From Flavobacteriales bacterium (lineage in GTDB: Bacteria; Bacteroidota; Bacteroidia; Flavobacteriales_D; Crocinitomicaceae), in NCBI GenBank assembly GCA_947460825.1, contig CANHHA010000008.1, positions 1 through 64,000 on the forward strand: a stretch of 64,000 bases of DNA, read 5' to 3'. The notes beneath the pieces are model-generated. The model was given only the letters and a program-made list of their open reading frames with translations, was not told the DNA's origin and ran no database searches. This document shows, one piece after another, positions 38,301-48,000 of this stretch. Every line of letters starts with the position of its first letter. Positions within the stretch are counted from its first letter, which is position 1. Position numbers and translations under genes: made by a program.

Positions 38301-39789
38301 AAACCGAGAAATTAACGGAGTCGGTCATTTGAAGGGTTCCATTTAATATAAGCGAATCTGCTGAATTCAACATTACCACACTAATGTTGGCATTGATTAT
38401 CGAACTGTTTGATGTTAATGTCGCTTGGTCCCGGAAAATTATAGAGGCAGAAGGAATTCCTTGGATTAACGAAAGTTGCGCGTCTAGCAATAGGTCACCA
38501 AAGGCATACATATCGGTTTGCATTAACCCTACTGTGGGTTGGTTAATAGCTGCCCAAGACATATAAGCAAATTGAGGAGCCACATTAATGGTGACTTGCT
38601 GATTGGGCAACGAAAAAGAAAGCGCATCGAAATAAACGGAATCTAATTGTCCAGGAAAGCATGCCGTGGCCACACCCCCACTGGTAAGGGACCAATGAGA
38701 ACTACTTGAATAGTTCCCGGAATTGCCTATCCAATAGAATTTTGAACCAACATATGACCAACCACTTGCTAGATTCAAGGTATCAGATAGCGCTATGTTA
38801 TAAATCTGTGAAGGAGCGGCAATTGCTTGAACTCGATTAATTGAAAGATTTTGCCCTGTAAATATGGGATGGCCAGTTTTGATGAACTCAGCAACTTGTC
38901 CAACCGCTGTAAGTGCTTTAAGTAGCGTTTTATTTGCGCACGACCCTGATGTGACTAAAGAGTCTAAAGAAAGAACATCCCCGTTATTTATATTGATGGT
39001 ATTTCCAAGGGTAATTGAACGAATCAAATTAAAATGGTTGTTGTTAACCACAGTAACAGGTCCGGAATTTAATCTCAATTCGTTATAATTCTTACCCCCC
39101 CCTGTAAACACAGTTGTGCCAACATTATTAAGGTTAATTCGGCCGTTGGTATGAATGATAGAGAAATTCGTGGAGCTTACATTCCATACGGTTCCAGTGA
39201 GGGCAAGTATGGTATTGGTCAAATTAAACGTTCTAACGTTCGCTCCCAAGGAGTAGAAGTTTGCTATGCTTGAATTGGTGCTAATTAAATTAATTGTCCC
39301 GGCATTTAGATACAAATCAGCGCTAGAGGTAATGACACTCACATTCAAAATACCATTCCCAACCATTTTTATGTCGTTGGTCCAAATTCGTCCATTTGAA
39401 ATAAGTGTCCCCGTAGTGTTAGTTGTCAAATTCCAAAACCCAGTCCAACCTGTAAAGGTAGGATTTACAGACCCTCTAAGTGACGTAGAAACAGATATCG
39501 AAGGTAAAGCACATTGAAATTGAAAGGGTATGTTTGCGCCTGAAAAATCAAACGTTGCGACATCAATCGGAAGATTTAAGTTTACGATACTTGCTGCAAC
39601 TAAACCAGAATTCACATCAAAATATACGGAATCCCCTGCTGCCGGAATAACTCCGAATGAAACACCCCCCGAAGTAAAAGACCAGCTCGAAGGCGATGAC
39701 CAGGAACCACTTCCACCAACCCAATACAATGAACCCGCATTAGCTAAGAAGTTTATTAACAGTAGGGCTAGGAATAAAATACGTTTCAT
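32395..39789 (-). CDS. Giant T9SS cargo: Ig-like repeats, RCC1 propeller, type A sorting domain
   Basis: A 2464-residue secreted protein. The signal peptide ends near LANAG. Two 'YWVGGSGSWSSPSSWS'-type beta modules start near residues 23 and 345, with beta-helix-like sequence between. A PKD domain (WYFGDGSN) lies near 705-815. About 14 Ig-like repeats (C-x(2-4)-[VI]-x-F-x-A-S-G-A) run from about 820 to 1940. A seven-blade RCC1-type propeller (VYAWGNNSNGQLGNG and similar) covers about 1955-2300. A type A CTD ends the chain (RIYPVPTNSELTIES, SPGSYVVSLKDGEKLRFMVSH). It is likely a surface adhesin; the ligand is unknown. One-mismatch -7 elements (GATATTTG, TAATTTTC) lie upstream. Confidence 0.85.
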   Translation of the reverse strand: MKRILFLALLLINFLANAGSLYWVGGSGSWSSPSSWSFTSGGVSFGVIPAAGDSVYFDVNSGLVAASIVNLNLPIDVATFDFSGANIPFQFQCALPSISVSTSLRGSVNPTFTGWTGFWNLTTNTTGTLISNGRIWTNDIKMVGNGILNVSVITSSADLYLNAGTINLISTNSSIANFYSLGANVRTFNLTNTILALTGTVWNVSSTNFSIIHTNGRINLNNVGTTVFTGGGKNYNELRLNSGPVTVVNNNHFNLIRSITLGNTININNGDVLSLDSLVTSGSCANKTLLKALTAVGQVAEFIKTGHPIFTGQNLSINRVQAIAAPSQIYNIALSDTLNLASGWSYVGSKFYWIGNSGNYSSSSHWSLTSGGVATACFPGQLDSVYFDALSFSLPNQQVTINVAPQFAYMSWAAINQPTVGLMQTDMYAFGDLLLDAQLSLIQGIPSASIIFRDQATLTSNSSIINANISVVMLNSADSLILNGTLQMTDSVNFSVFNGGFNTMNYNANFGYFSVNNQLSTTFQRVRFGNSNINISRNFTSTGTTANFQFYAGNSKIYIGSPSSENNLRTANLSFNEVTLYFPKYAISVGPNVVTQPQKLEGNNVYKKLRILAGSHVQMQGGSAQTVIDSLVMSGNCQDSIYLYSSNLASTAMFVKNTPGNVTATCIDFKSVGASGTATFTAHFSTNSGAAPAIANWNLSATPAVTAGFTAVGPFCYNDTTFFTNTSSSFSGNPNDVSYLWYFGDGSNSFYADSGYVGVPTPCTPCAGDSVLIINGVQDTSAHIFEGYGSFNVVLIAEYTNYCVDTIQQTIQINNPDIFVISSDADTTICAGSNVIFNIGSSSNLHTYAWYLNGNLLNNPPTVNDTLYQTSILQNNDTVSFVSIENGCPSAMQPTFVFTVNPSPVVALASNDLDNTICAQSAITFTASGAQQYRFLKNNVPISGFTLNPTYTTSALVNGDVIKVIGKYTSTGCVDTSAAITVQVNPLPIVTLATSAASNVICDNQSVTFTGGGANTYQFLLNHVPTGAPGVNTYTTTALATFDTIQVIGISSAGCSSISPQSFGFVVNSLPNVSLTFNDLDTSICQGTQVNFNASGGVLYQFYLNGVPTGPLSATNTYNTNALVNNDQLFAKGVFNGCQNYSDTVVFEVLAVPTTSMVSNDLDSTVCQNTSVIFTASGASVYEFFVAGVSQGAPSATTSFSTNALQNGQSVSVLGSIGACTVASSIPFTILPLPNVPIFSNNPQNTLCAGQAIGINGAGASQYQLYVNGNPFGPQQASPSFNPILPVGSNQLSIQGVGANSCVSSSPTLNVQVNPIPVITLQSSDFDNIFCLGDTVTITASGANQFQFYLNGASQGSLSNTNTYSSNNFTNGQTITVLGSSLGCTATSAPMTFTVNAIPSVIVTSNDPNNVFCQGDNITYQASGATTYTLSLNGQLLGPPSAVNTVAMQSYPAGSYLLQVTGASNGCSNQSSVNIQINSNPVVTLSSSNGGNAVCSGQNITFNANGATQYQFQLNGTNIGVQSGANSLQLNNLLNGAVVGVIGTSNLGCVQTSVIPAFVVNQTPTTTLTSTELDLALCAGTPVLFTANGASNYQFFVNGVSQGPASPSATLTLANLQDNDLVEVLGSNQNCTDYSPSLIFNVYSYPNVTIANQGGNQICVGDAVNVIASGANNYQFLLNSVAIGPNSTNNTFTGTLNNGDTLSVMGETFGCSAAAITPISLVVYPYPTLIASCDDIDLTICLLDTVNFSATGAMNYSYIHNSAAPNITATGLFSMNDLLNGDTILVQGFNGTCPSIIDTFIFNVNSMSLSLSTQPQPLICSGSTLDFQATGGSTYLYYINGVSQGTFGPSGQFSSSTFQDNDQVTFTAFNQGTGCYQPFNDTLLIDVMPSPIITNSSPLTFCEGDSVILFSNSISNNEWTTGGLPVAQTTDSTLVVYQTGNVTLTQNSSVLNQTYSFGYNANGMFGDGTNQSIGTPTEMNANLALEELSSGWNFALGRDAAGQVYAWGNNSNGQLGNGTFTSSNVPVLMPSLSAVKSLASSENSAMVVTNAGNVYVWGNNTYGQLGTGNTSIYNFPYLNPALQNIDTIVGGRRHFLCLRTDGTVLAFGNNTSGQLGLGNLNSTAVPVVIPNLTGIEKIGVGEFHSFAIDSSGNLFVWGNNANGQLGLSDNLNRVIPTVSSFKQAIQISGGADFSVILKSDGSVWSTGKNNVGQLGLNDNVDRNVPEKIAITGVNRISCGQYHTLLLRNDYSVFGFGDNTESQLSTGVNTSAPIHISSLHGTTFIEAGKSTSHAIAGIIASCSASSVSITVNNAPVPVVTINNGTLTTSAVGTSYQWYFGGQEIQNSNSATYVPITPGYYTVEVTYPSGCAATSIQFAFGIQNLDELKVAKTRIYPVPTNSELTIESLTNELLPDVEIFDASGRLVLLVPSNGITKQTVQVGMLSPGSYVVSLKDGEKLRFMVSH

Positions 39790-39919
39790 TATGCCAATTT
39801 TAGATGCGAAAATTAGCGCAAATATCCGCTAAATAACTTGAAAAGCCGAAAGTTTCAGCGAATAGTTATTAATTAATGATTGTTTAATAATTTACCCCAC
39901 TAATCCGAAAGATTTAACA

Positions 39920-39927
39920 TAACTTTG
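39920..39927 (+). promoter_or_regulatory. Putative -7 element of the SprB-repeat operon
   Basis: TAACTTTG matches TAnnTTTG exactly, 22 bases before the ATG at 39950, which implies a leader of roughly 15 bases. The -33 region has no clear TTG. The 160-bp gap is divergent with the giant T9SS cargo gene. Confidence 0.4.
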
Positions 39928-39949
39928 GCAAAATTTTGTAATAAATCAT

Positions 39950-40495
39950 ATGTCCAACACACCAAACTTCTACGCTTACCTGCTCCTGTTAGTCATGTCA
40001 TGTGGTCAGGTATTTCAGGTGCAAGGGCAAACAAGCACCGTCAACGGCCAACAGAATCAAGCAAATACTCAAGCACCAGTGCAGTGCCCTGCGGACTTAA
40101 AACTTATTACAGTTCCAGAGGGGTTTATCGAATCAAGCAGTTTCAACGGGTATATCCATTTAAATTCAGCTACTTCGATTGTTATGACATCCATAGAGCA
40201 TATTAACTTCATTCGCTTGTGCGCAGGGATGACCCCTGAGTTTTTTGCGCAAAATGGATTAACCTTGAATGAGGAAAAAGAATTTACCTCCCGAGAAAAT
40301 GTTCCAGGAAAGTATTACAAAGCCAGTTTTGTAATCGATGAAATACCTCATGTGAGGTATATTGTGTTCAGTGGCGACTTAAATAGAACTTTGTGGTTAA
40401 ATATAACCTATCCAAAAATGTTTGAGGCACTCATCAGTGCAGAAGTTTCTGCGATTATTGAGTCCATTAAAGCCCCTGTAAGCGATGAGAAATAA
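39950..40495 (+). CDS. Unknown secreted protein at the head of the SprB-type operon
   Basis: A 181-residue exported protein with an N-terminal hydrophobic segment (YLLLLVMSCGQVFQVQGQ). It could be cleaved by signal peptidase I after VQG or, less likely, be a lipoprotein at the SC. A Gln/Asn-rich linker follows, then a compact domain (CPADLKLITVPEGFIESSSF to the end). I recognise no family. Its stop overlaps the next gene by 11 bases, so it belongs to the adhesin operon. It could be an accessory factor for the two SprB-like proteins. Confidence 0.75.
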   Translation: MSNTPNFYAYLLLLVMSCGQVFQVQGQTSTVNGQQNQANTQAPVQCPADLKLITVPEGFIESSSFNGYIHLNSATSIVMTSIEHINFIRLCAGMTPEFFAQNGLTLNEEKEFTSRENVPGKYYKASFVIDEIPHVRYIVFSGDLNRTLWLNITYPKMFEALISAEVSAIIESIKAPVSDEK

Positions 40496-43400
40496 ACTAC
40501 TGATTCTTGTCTTGTTTTTAATAGGGCAAAATATTTACAGCCAGCAGGTAGTAAATCACCATGTGCCCTTTAATACCACAAACCAAAACATGTGGGGACC
40601 CAATTGGAGTCCATTTTCGATAGATCAAGAAATTACCTTGTTCAATGTACCTTGGAATACGTCCTTTAATACAGGAAATGCAATGATTGGTCAAGTAGCG
40701 GGGTTCTCCTTTGGAGCAGCGTTACAGGGATCTATATCAGGGGTAATCGGGAGTAAAATTAGCCTGCTTGGATTCACCACGGGGACACTTGATGTAGATT
40801 ATCCGATTGACGCTACAATTACCACCCCAACGGACAACACGTATGACCAAGGAGACACGGTGACCGTAGCCACCAACTACACCCTAGATCCTGCAGCAGA
40901 AATCACCTCTTATTATCCATCTGCTGGAGAAGCGAAGTGGGATGTGTACTTTCAATTAGGCGCCTCGGCCAGTGCAACGGTTTGCGTATTCAGTTGCGCC
41001 ACGTTTCCCATTATCCCAGCCTTTAATACCGGGCTTTTAACGATCAACATAGTTACGGTCAACGCGAATGGAGTTTCAATGCTTTCCGGATTGGGAATTG
41101 GCCCACTTTTCACTCAAGCATTTTTACCCTATCCCCTACCAGATGCCCTCGGTGATTATGGGTTATCGGGTTTTGTCACGATTCCATATGTAAGTACGGA
41201 AAGCTCTATCAATGGCACTCAATTAGATGCCTGCGGAGATTCAACGTATTTTAATTTGAATTTAAACGTGTTCGACTTAATTGGAGCCATGAACATCCCC
41301 TATGTTAGTGTTGTCATGGAAAACCTAGCCGGATCTCAAGATTTCGGAATTGCTAGTGTAAGTTGGAACTTTTTTGATGCAAGTTTTGATGCGAATATCA
41401 CAAACAACCAATGCTTTAATTTCGATCCTACCGTTTACGTTTCCTTTGCGTTTCCGGTTCCTGTTAGTTATAGAATTTTAAACCCCTCCAACAATACTGC
41501 GGGCCCTTGGGCAACCAGCAGTATCATCAATTTTCCGGTAGGCATGAGTTTGCAGTATAAGTTCCCCTGCTATTTTGAAACTATAAATATTACGCCCACT
41601 TACACCATCAACGGAACAGTGACCAATCACACCTATGATGTGGTGAGCTTTGAATTTCTCATGAGTGCTTTGCAATTCGGATTCAGTATTCCAGCAGTTC
41701 AAATAACCCCCGCCATTTATGTTCCTGAAATTTGTATTCCTATTTATTATCCATGCGGTGCCTATTGGTTTGGTATCAATTGGTGTTCAACTTCAGTTTG
41801 TACCCCAGCATTTACCATACCAGCTATTGGTTGGGCAGGATATACTTTTAACATAGGTCCTGTTTGGTCTACCTCCATTCCAATTGGATCATTTTCCTAT
41901 GACTGGTTTAACCAAACTTGGTCTTTAGCAGGATTCCAAGCCTATTCGTTTAGTCCATTTTCTATGACCGCAGATGTGCTGTCTGCATCAGCCATAGCTA
42001 CCCCGGTGAGTTGTTTTGGTGGAAATAACGGGGCGGTTTCTTTAGCCTTCAACAACGTCGCCTATCCCCTATCCTATTTATGGACGAACGGTGCAACCAC
42101 ATCAGCATTAACCAACGTGTCTGCTAACTCATATCAAGCGCAAATTATTGATGCAAATGGTTGTCAATTATTAACAGGTGGCATTATAACACAACCAGCA
42201 TATCCACTTCAGGCGAATTTACAAGCGACCAATGTCACGTGCTTTAGCGGTGTTTCGAATGGCGCGGTCAATGCCTCTGTATCGGGTGGTACCTCTCCAT
42301 ATACATACAGCTGGAATAATGGTTCTTTATCAGAAGACTTATCCAATATAAGCACAGGTAACTACACCATAACGGTAACAGATGCCAATTCATGTACTAC
42401 GACAAGTTCAGCCGATATAACTGCACCGAGTGACATTGTTCAATTTGCTGCGACAACGAATACTAACTGTTTTGGTGGGACAAACGGCAGTATAAATGTC
42501 AGTGTAATTGGCGGCCTTACGCCTTACAGTTATTCTTGGAGTTCAGGTCAAACCAGCGAAGACATTCAAGGAATAGCAGCTGGTACGTATACACTAACCA
42601 TTACAGATGCAAATAATTGTACGGATATTCAAACGCATGTGGTTACGGAGCCAAACACCTCCATAAGCCTAAGTTCGAACGTGACCAATGTGGCTTGTTT
42701 CGGAGGTACAACAGGGCTTATTGATATTACCACCACTGGAGGTACACCTGGATATACCTTCCAATGGAATGCAAGCAATGGAGTCCTTATTCCTCAAACC
42801 ACGGAAGATTTATTGAATTTATCAAGTGGCAGCTATACCCTTGTTGCGACCGATGCCAATGGCTGTTCTGCAAGTTTGACTTCAGCAATTTCTCAACCCG
42901 CTCAAGGGTTGCAATCAATTCCGCAAATCACTGCGGTAAGTTGTTTTAACGGAACGAATGGCGCAGTACAACCTGTAATGTCTGGTGGAACTGCACCATA
43001 CACTTATTCGTGGAATAATGGTTCTACAAACAATGCATTAATTAATGTAGCCGCTGGTGCGTATACACTAAGTATTACGGATGCCAATAATTGTAATGCA
43101 GCATTTAACTATACTATTTCACAACCTAATGCAGCCTTAGCTATTAATTTAACCGGTGTAAATATCTTATGTTTTGGAAATGCAACAGGTTCGGCTAACG
43201 CGGTTGTTAGTGGTGGTACTTCACCATATGTTTTGGCATGGTCAAACGCTTCCTCCAATGCAGCTATTCAAAATTTATTGGCTGGAACATACAACATAAC
43301 TGTAACTGATCAAAAAGGATGTTTGGCTAACCAATCGATTACCTTAACACAACCTATTGCTCCGCTCAATGTGATCACCGTGCCAAGTATGGTCGATTGT

Positions 43401-45029
43401 TTTGGCAATCAAACGGGTTCAATTAACGCAAGCATTTCCGGTGGAACAGCTCCATACACTTCAAGTTGGATAAATCAAAATTCACAAATTTATGCTGCAC
43501 CAACAGAGGATATTAGTTCGATTGGTATTGGAACATATTTAACGATAGTCACTGATAGTCAAGGATGTATTGATTCATCTTCAGCTAGCATTACTCAACC
43601 CGCTGCCTTATCAATTTCAACTACAAAAATTGATGTACTCTGCCACGGTAACAATACAGGGTCAATTAACGCTACCATTTTAGGGGGAACCCTTCCGTAT
43701 TCTTATTCTTGGAGTAATGGGGCTACCAGTGAAGACCTGAGTGGAATTATAGCTGGGTCATATACCTTAACGGTTACTGATGCGAACGGATGTTCAGCAC
43801 TAATGAACGTAGAAATAAATCAACCTTCATCACCTCTTGCGGTGATGACTGAAACCACACCGATCGCTTGTTTCGGCATGAGTACTGGTTCGGTAAGTGC
43901 AATGGTAGTTGGTGGAACAGCTCCGTATCAATATGCTTGGAGTAACGGTGCCACGTCAACAGAGATTAATAATGTATTAGCCGGTCCGTATTCAATTCTA
44001 GTAACAGATAATCACGGATGTACAGCCTTTAGCGGTGCGAATGTGCAACAGCCACAACAAGGATTAAATGTTTCGATTAATGTTACGGATCCTTCCTGTC
44101 ACGGATATTCAAATGGTATCATTGAAATGACAATTACAGGAGGTACGCAACCGTATTACTTTAATTGGGGCAATCAAAACAACATCCTACTTAACAATCC
44201 AAGTGAACGCTTAGATTCTATCACGGTAGGGTCATATCTTTTCGTGATAACTGACGATAAAGGGTGTGTTGTAGATACCATTGTTCAAGTGAACGAACCA
44301 ACACCTTTCAATGTTGCAATCCAACCTACGGATGCACTGTGTTATCAAAGTGCCACAGGGATGGTTGATTTAACAGTAACAGGTTCCACGCCACCTTATC
44401 AGTATAATTGGAATAATGGACAATTCTTGACTGAAGATTTATCGAATGTAATTGCGGGGTATTATAGTGTTCTAATCACGGATAATCAGGGATGTATTGA
44501 TTCAATTGCAGGAAATGTCAACCAACCAGATTCTCTTCTAATAAGCACAGAAGTTATTAATGTAAGTTGTGTTGACCAAGCAGATGGAGCGATTTCGTTA
44601 ACTGTTAATGGTGGTACTGCACCATACACTTATGCATGGTCTTCCGGTGAAAATGTTCCTTCAATTTCAAACTTGAGTGCTGGATTCTATGTTTCTACCA
44701 TTACAGATGATAACTCTTGTATCGCAACGATCACGGTGGAAGTTTTACCTAGTAGCATTCCATGTGTTAATCCGGTAAATACATTTACACCTAATGGTGA
44801 TCAATTTAATGATACCTGGGTAATAGACAACATGTATTTATATCCGAATGCTTCCGTTCAAGTATTCAACAAATGGGGTAATCTTGTATTCAAATCAGAA
44901 GGACTTTACACCCCATGGGATGGAACATACAATAATAATCCATTGCCGTCAGAAGTTTACTATTACATTATTGAACTTAACGATCCTGCCACATCAAAGC
45001 TTACAGGTACCTTGACCATTATTCGCTAA
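40485..45029 (+). CDS. SprB-repeat surface protein with type B T9SS sorting domain (1514 aa)
   Basis: A secreted adhesin-like protein. After a signal peptide (ending NIYSQ) comes a unique region of about 480 residues, rich in aromatics with several cysteines. Twelve SprB-type repeats of about 75-85 residues start near 507. Each opens with V-x-C-F/H-G-x-x-[NT]-G-[ASL]-x-[NDS] and contains GGT-x-PY-x-Y-x-W-x-N/S-G and DANGC. The chain ends in a CHU_C/type B CTD (NTFTPNGDQFNDTW, VQVFNKWGNLVF, VYYYIIELN, GTLTIIR). SprB proteins move on the surface and drive gliding or adhesion in Flavobacterium. Whether this cell glides is an inference. The PorP/SprF partner is two genes downstream. Confidence 0.9.
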   Translation: MRNKLLILVLFLIGQNIYSQQVVNHHVPFNTTNQNMWGPNWSPFSIDQEITLFNVPWNTSFNTGNAMIGQVAGFSFGAALQGSISGVIGSKISLLGFTTGTLDVDYPIDATITTPTDNTYDQGDTVTVATNYTLDPAAEITSYYPSAGEAKWDVYFQLGASASATVCVFSCATFPIIPAFNTGLLTINIVTVNANGVSMLSGLGIGPLFTQAFLPYPLPDALGDYGLSGFVTIPYVSTESSINGTQLDACGDSTYFNLNLNVFDLIGAMNIPYVSVVMENLAGSQDFGIASVSWNFFDASFDANITNNQCFNFDPTVYVSFAFPVPVSYRILNPSNNTAGPWATSSIINFPVGMSLQYKFPCYFETINITPTYTINGTVTNHTYDVVSFEFLMSALQFGFSIPAVQITPAIYVPEICIPIYYPCGAYWFGINWCSTSVCTPAFTIPAIGWAGYTFNIGPVWSTSIPIGSFSYDWFNQTWSLAGFQAYSFSPFSMTADVLSASAIATPVSCFGGNNGAVSLAFNNVAYPLSYLWTNGATTSALTNVSANSYQAQIIDANGCQLLTGGIITQPAYPLQANLQATNVTCFSGVSNGAVNASVSGGTSPYTYSWNNGSLSEDLSNISTGNYTITVTDANSCTTTSSADITAPSDIVQFAATTNTNCFGGTNGSINVSVIGGLTPYSYSWSSGQTSEDIQGIAAGTYTLTITDANNCTDIQTHVVTEPNTSISLSSNVTNVACFGGTTGLIDITTTGGTPGYTFQWNASNGVLIPQTTEDLLNLSSGSYTLVATDANGCSASLTSAISQPAQGLQSIPQITAVSCFNGTNGAVQPVMSGGTAPYTYSWNNGSTNNALINVAAGAYTLSITDANNCNAAFNYTISQPNAALAINLTGVNILCFGNATGSANAVVSGGTSPYVLAWSNASSNAAIQNLLAGTYNITVTDQKGCLANQSITLTQPIAPLNVITVPSMVDCFGNQTGSINASISGGTAPYTSSWINQNSQIYAAPTEDISSIGIGTYLTIVTDSQGCIDSSSASITQPAALSISTTKIDVLCHGNNTGSINATILGGTLPYSYSWSNGATSEDLSGIIAGSYTLTVTDANGCSALMNVEINQPSSPLAVMTETTPIACFGMSTGSVSAMVVGGTAPYQYAWSNGATSTEINNVLAGPYSILVTDNHGCTAFSGANVQQPQQGLNVSINVTDPSCHGYSNGIIEMTITGGTQPYYFNWGNQNNILLNNPSERLDSITVGSYLFVITDDKGCVVDTIVQVNEPTPFNVAIQPTDALCYQSATGMVDLTVTGSTPPYQYNWNNGQFLTEDLSNVIAGYYSVLITDNQGCIDSIAGNVNQPDSLLISTEVINVSCVDQADGAISLTVNGGTAPYTYAWSSGENVPSISNLSAGFYVSTITDDNSCIATITVEVLPSSIPCVNPVNTFTPNGDQFNDTWVIDNMYLYPNASVQVFNKWGNLVFKSEGLYTPWDGTYNNNPLPSEVYYYIIELNDPATSKLTGTLTIIR

Positions 45030-45031
45030 AT

Positions 45032-48000
45032 ATGAAGTACATAAAGACACTATTCTTTTCTTTAATAATTTTCCTGACGTGGGGGAATAACATCCCGCCA
45101 CCTTGCCCATCGTTGACTATGTCGGGCTCTAATGTCAGTTGTTTCGGTCAATCAAATGGTTCGGCTTTGGTTTCCATTTCGGGAGGAAGCGGGAACTATT
45201 CCATTAGTTGGTCTAACGGAAATAATACTTCAAGTAATTTTGGGTTAGGGATAGGTACCTACACAGTTAATGTAATCGACAATGTATCTGGGTGCTCAGT
45301 TAATGGTGCATATGTGGTATCTGCTCCAAGCCCAGTGAGTAATTCTGGTATAATTTCGAATGTGAATTGTTTTGGAGGATCAACGGGTGGTGTCAATATT
45401 ACCCCATTAGGTGGAACGCCTCCGTATACATACGTTTGGACTAATTCACTAGGTAATACTGTTTCGAACATAGAGGATCTGTCAAATGTTTCGGCAGGAA
45501 CGTATGCCGTTCAGATCACAGACAATAATGGATGTGCCTTATCTAACAGTTATCAAGTTACCCAACCGAATCAAATGTTGAACAATTCCGCGGTGCTTAG
45601 TAATGTAGCTTGCTATAGCGGATCCAATGGTTCAATCGATTTACAAGCGTGGGGAGGAACTCCACCATATACCTACTTATGGACAACAGGCTCAAGTAAT
45701 CAAGACATCACTGGCTTAACGGTAGGTAATTATTCGATTACCATTACGGATAACAAAGGCTGTGTGAAATCTTCAAACTACACCGTAACGCAGCCAACAA
45801 TTATTACTTCGCAAATGAACTCAACACCGGTTTCATGTTTTGGCTTTTCGAATGGAATTGCCTCGGTCATAGCAACAGGGGGGACCTCTCCATATGCCTA
45901 TGCATGGCAAAATACCAATACGGTATTTGCACAAAACAGCTCCACGCTAGCGAATGTTCCGGCGAGTACCTATACGGTGAATATTACCGATGCCAACGGA
46001 TGTTCCGTTTCTAATTCCACAACGATAAGCCAACCGAGTGTTGTTTCTAGCTCATTAACCTATACAAATGTTAATTGTAATGGAGGAAACGATGGAAGTA
46101 TTAACCTAAGCGTTAGCGGTGGGAATGCCCCATATAGCTATACATGGATAAATGCTGCCAATCAGAATATCGCGGTAACTCAAGATTTGCTTCAAATTCC
46201 AGCAGATACATTCACCGTTACCATTACGGATGCCAATGGGTGTGTTTCAACGATGAATCAAGCGATATCAGAACCTGAATTACCTTTATCGTCCACTTCT
46301 GCCGTTACTAATGTGTTATGTTTTGGGAATTCCACAGGATCGATTGCAATCAATGCTGCCGGTGGGACAATCCCGTATACATATAATTGGGTAAGCGGAC
46401 AAAATACTTCCACGATTTCAAATTTATCCGCGGGTACGTATTCCTTTACAATTACAGACTTTAATGGATGTAATTTATCAGGGAATTTGAATGTGACGCA
46501 ACCAAATGCTCCATTAAGCATTACAAACTCCCTAGTGAATGTAACCTGTAATGGGTTCATGAATGGATCAATTAATACATCAGTTTCTGGGGGAACCTTA
46601 CCGTATGATTTCAATTGGTCAAATGGTATCTATTTACTAGCTTATGACACAGAGGATTTAACCTCAATTCCTGCGGAAACATATGCCGTATTGGTGATTG
46701 ATAATAACGGGTGCTCCATTGCAGACACTTTTGTGATAACTCAACCAACAGCATTAAACAATACGCTTACCGGAATAAACATTCTTTGTCATAGCGACAG
46801 TACTGGAAGTATTAATCTAACGGCATTAGGAGCAACACCTCCCTATTCATATGTTTGGAGTAATGGGATCACGTCTGAAGATCAGTCTTCCATTCCAGCA
46901 GGCACATACCAAGTAACTTTAACAGACGCAAACGGTTGTAGTAAGTCAGATTCTATCGTTTTAACGGAACCTCAATTCCCGATCTCCTACTCATTTACTA
47001 CTTCAGATGTTACCTGCCGAGATGGTAGTAACGGATCGATAGATTTATCGGTAGCTGGAGGCACTCCACTTTATACATATACGTGGTCTAATGCATCAAG
47101 TAATGCCTTAAATGATTCACTTACAGCAGGTGTCTATTCATTCCTTGTAACGGATGCTAATGGGTGTGCTGCAACTGATTCAATGACCATTTATCAACCT
47201 GCTGCCCTAACGATAAACGAATCGATAACCCCTGTTACCTGTTACGGATTGAGTGATGGAATGATTGATCTAACAACCCTTGGTGGCACTGCACCTTACC
47301 AATTCACTTGGTTTAATTCAACGTTTGCACTTTCTGCACAAACAGAAGATTTAATCGGCTTTCCAACAGATACCTATCAAGTAGAAATTATTGATTCCAA
47401 CGGTTGTTTTTATGAATATTTCTTGATTCTTCCTCAACCAGATTCACTATATATTACAACCAATGATGTGATGGTTACTTGTTTTGGAGGAACAGATGGC
47501 GCCATCGATATTTCTGTATTTGGAGGAAACCCTGGATACACGTACCAATGGTCAACGGGTGAAGTAACCGAGGATATATCTAATTTACCATCAGGAACCT
47601 ACAACGTGCTTGTTACAGATACAAAGAATTGTACGGACTCCGCAGAAATTGTTATTGTTTCACCGGAACCAATTAGCAGTAGCATAACAACCACCGCCGT
47701 AAGTTGTATTGATCAAGCGGATGGTAGCGCCTTAGTGGAAGCAACGGGTGGTGTTGGATTATTTACTTATTTGTGGTCAAATGGCACATCAAATGCGCTG
47801 AATGAATCCTTATCAAACACCCTATATTCAGTGCTTATCACTGATGCCTTAGGATGTACAGGAACAGATTCTGTGGTCGTACCGATTAACCCGGTTTCTT
47901 GTATTGATCCAGTAAATTGCTTTACCCCAAATAGCGACCAAGTAAATGATACGTGGGTGATTGATAACATGACATTATATCCTGATTTAAGCCTAACTAT

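Noticed and set aside
41990-47900. Periodic repeats that might be mistaken for a CRISPR array or satellite DNA
   Set aside because: The periodicity is about 230-250 bp, varies in sequence and stays in one open frame. It is the SprB-type protein repeat.
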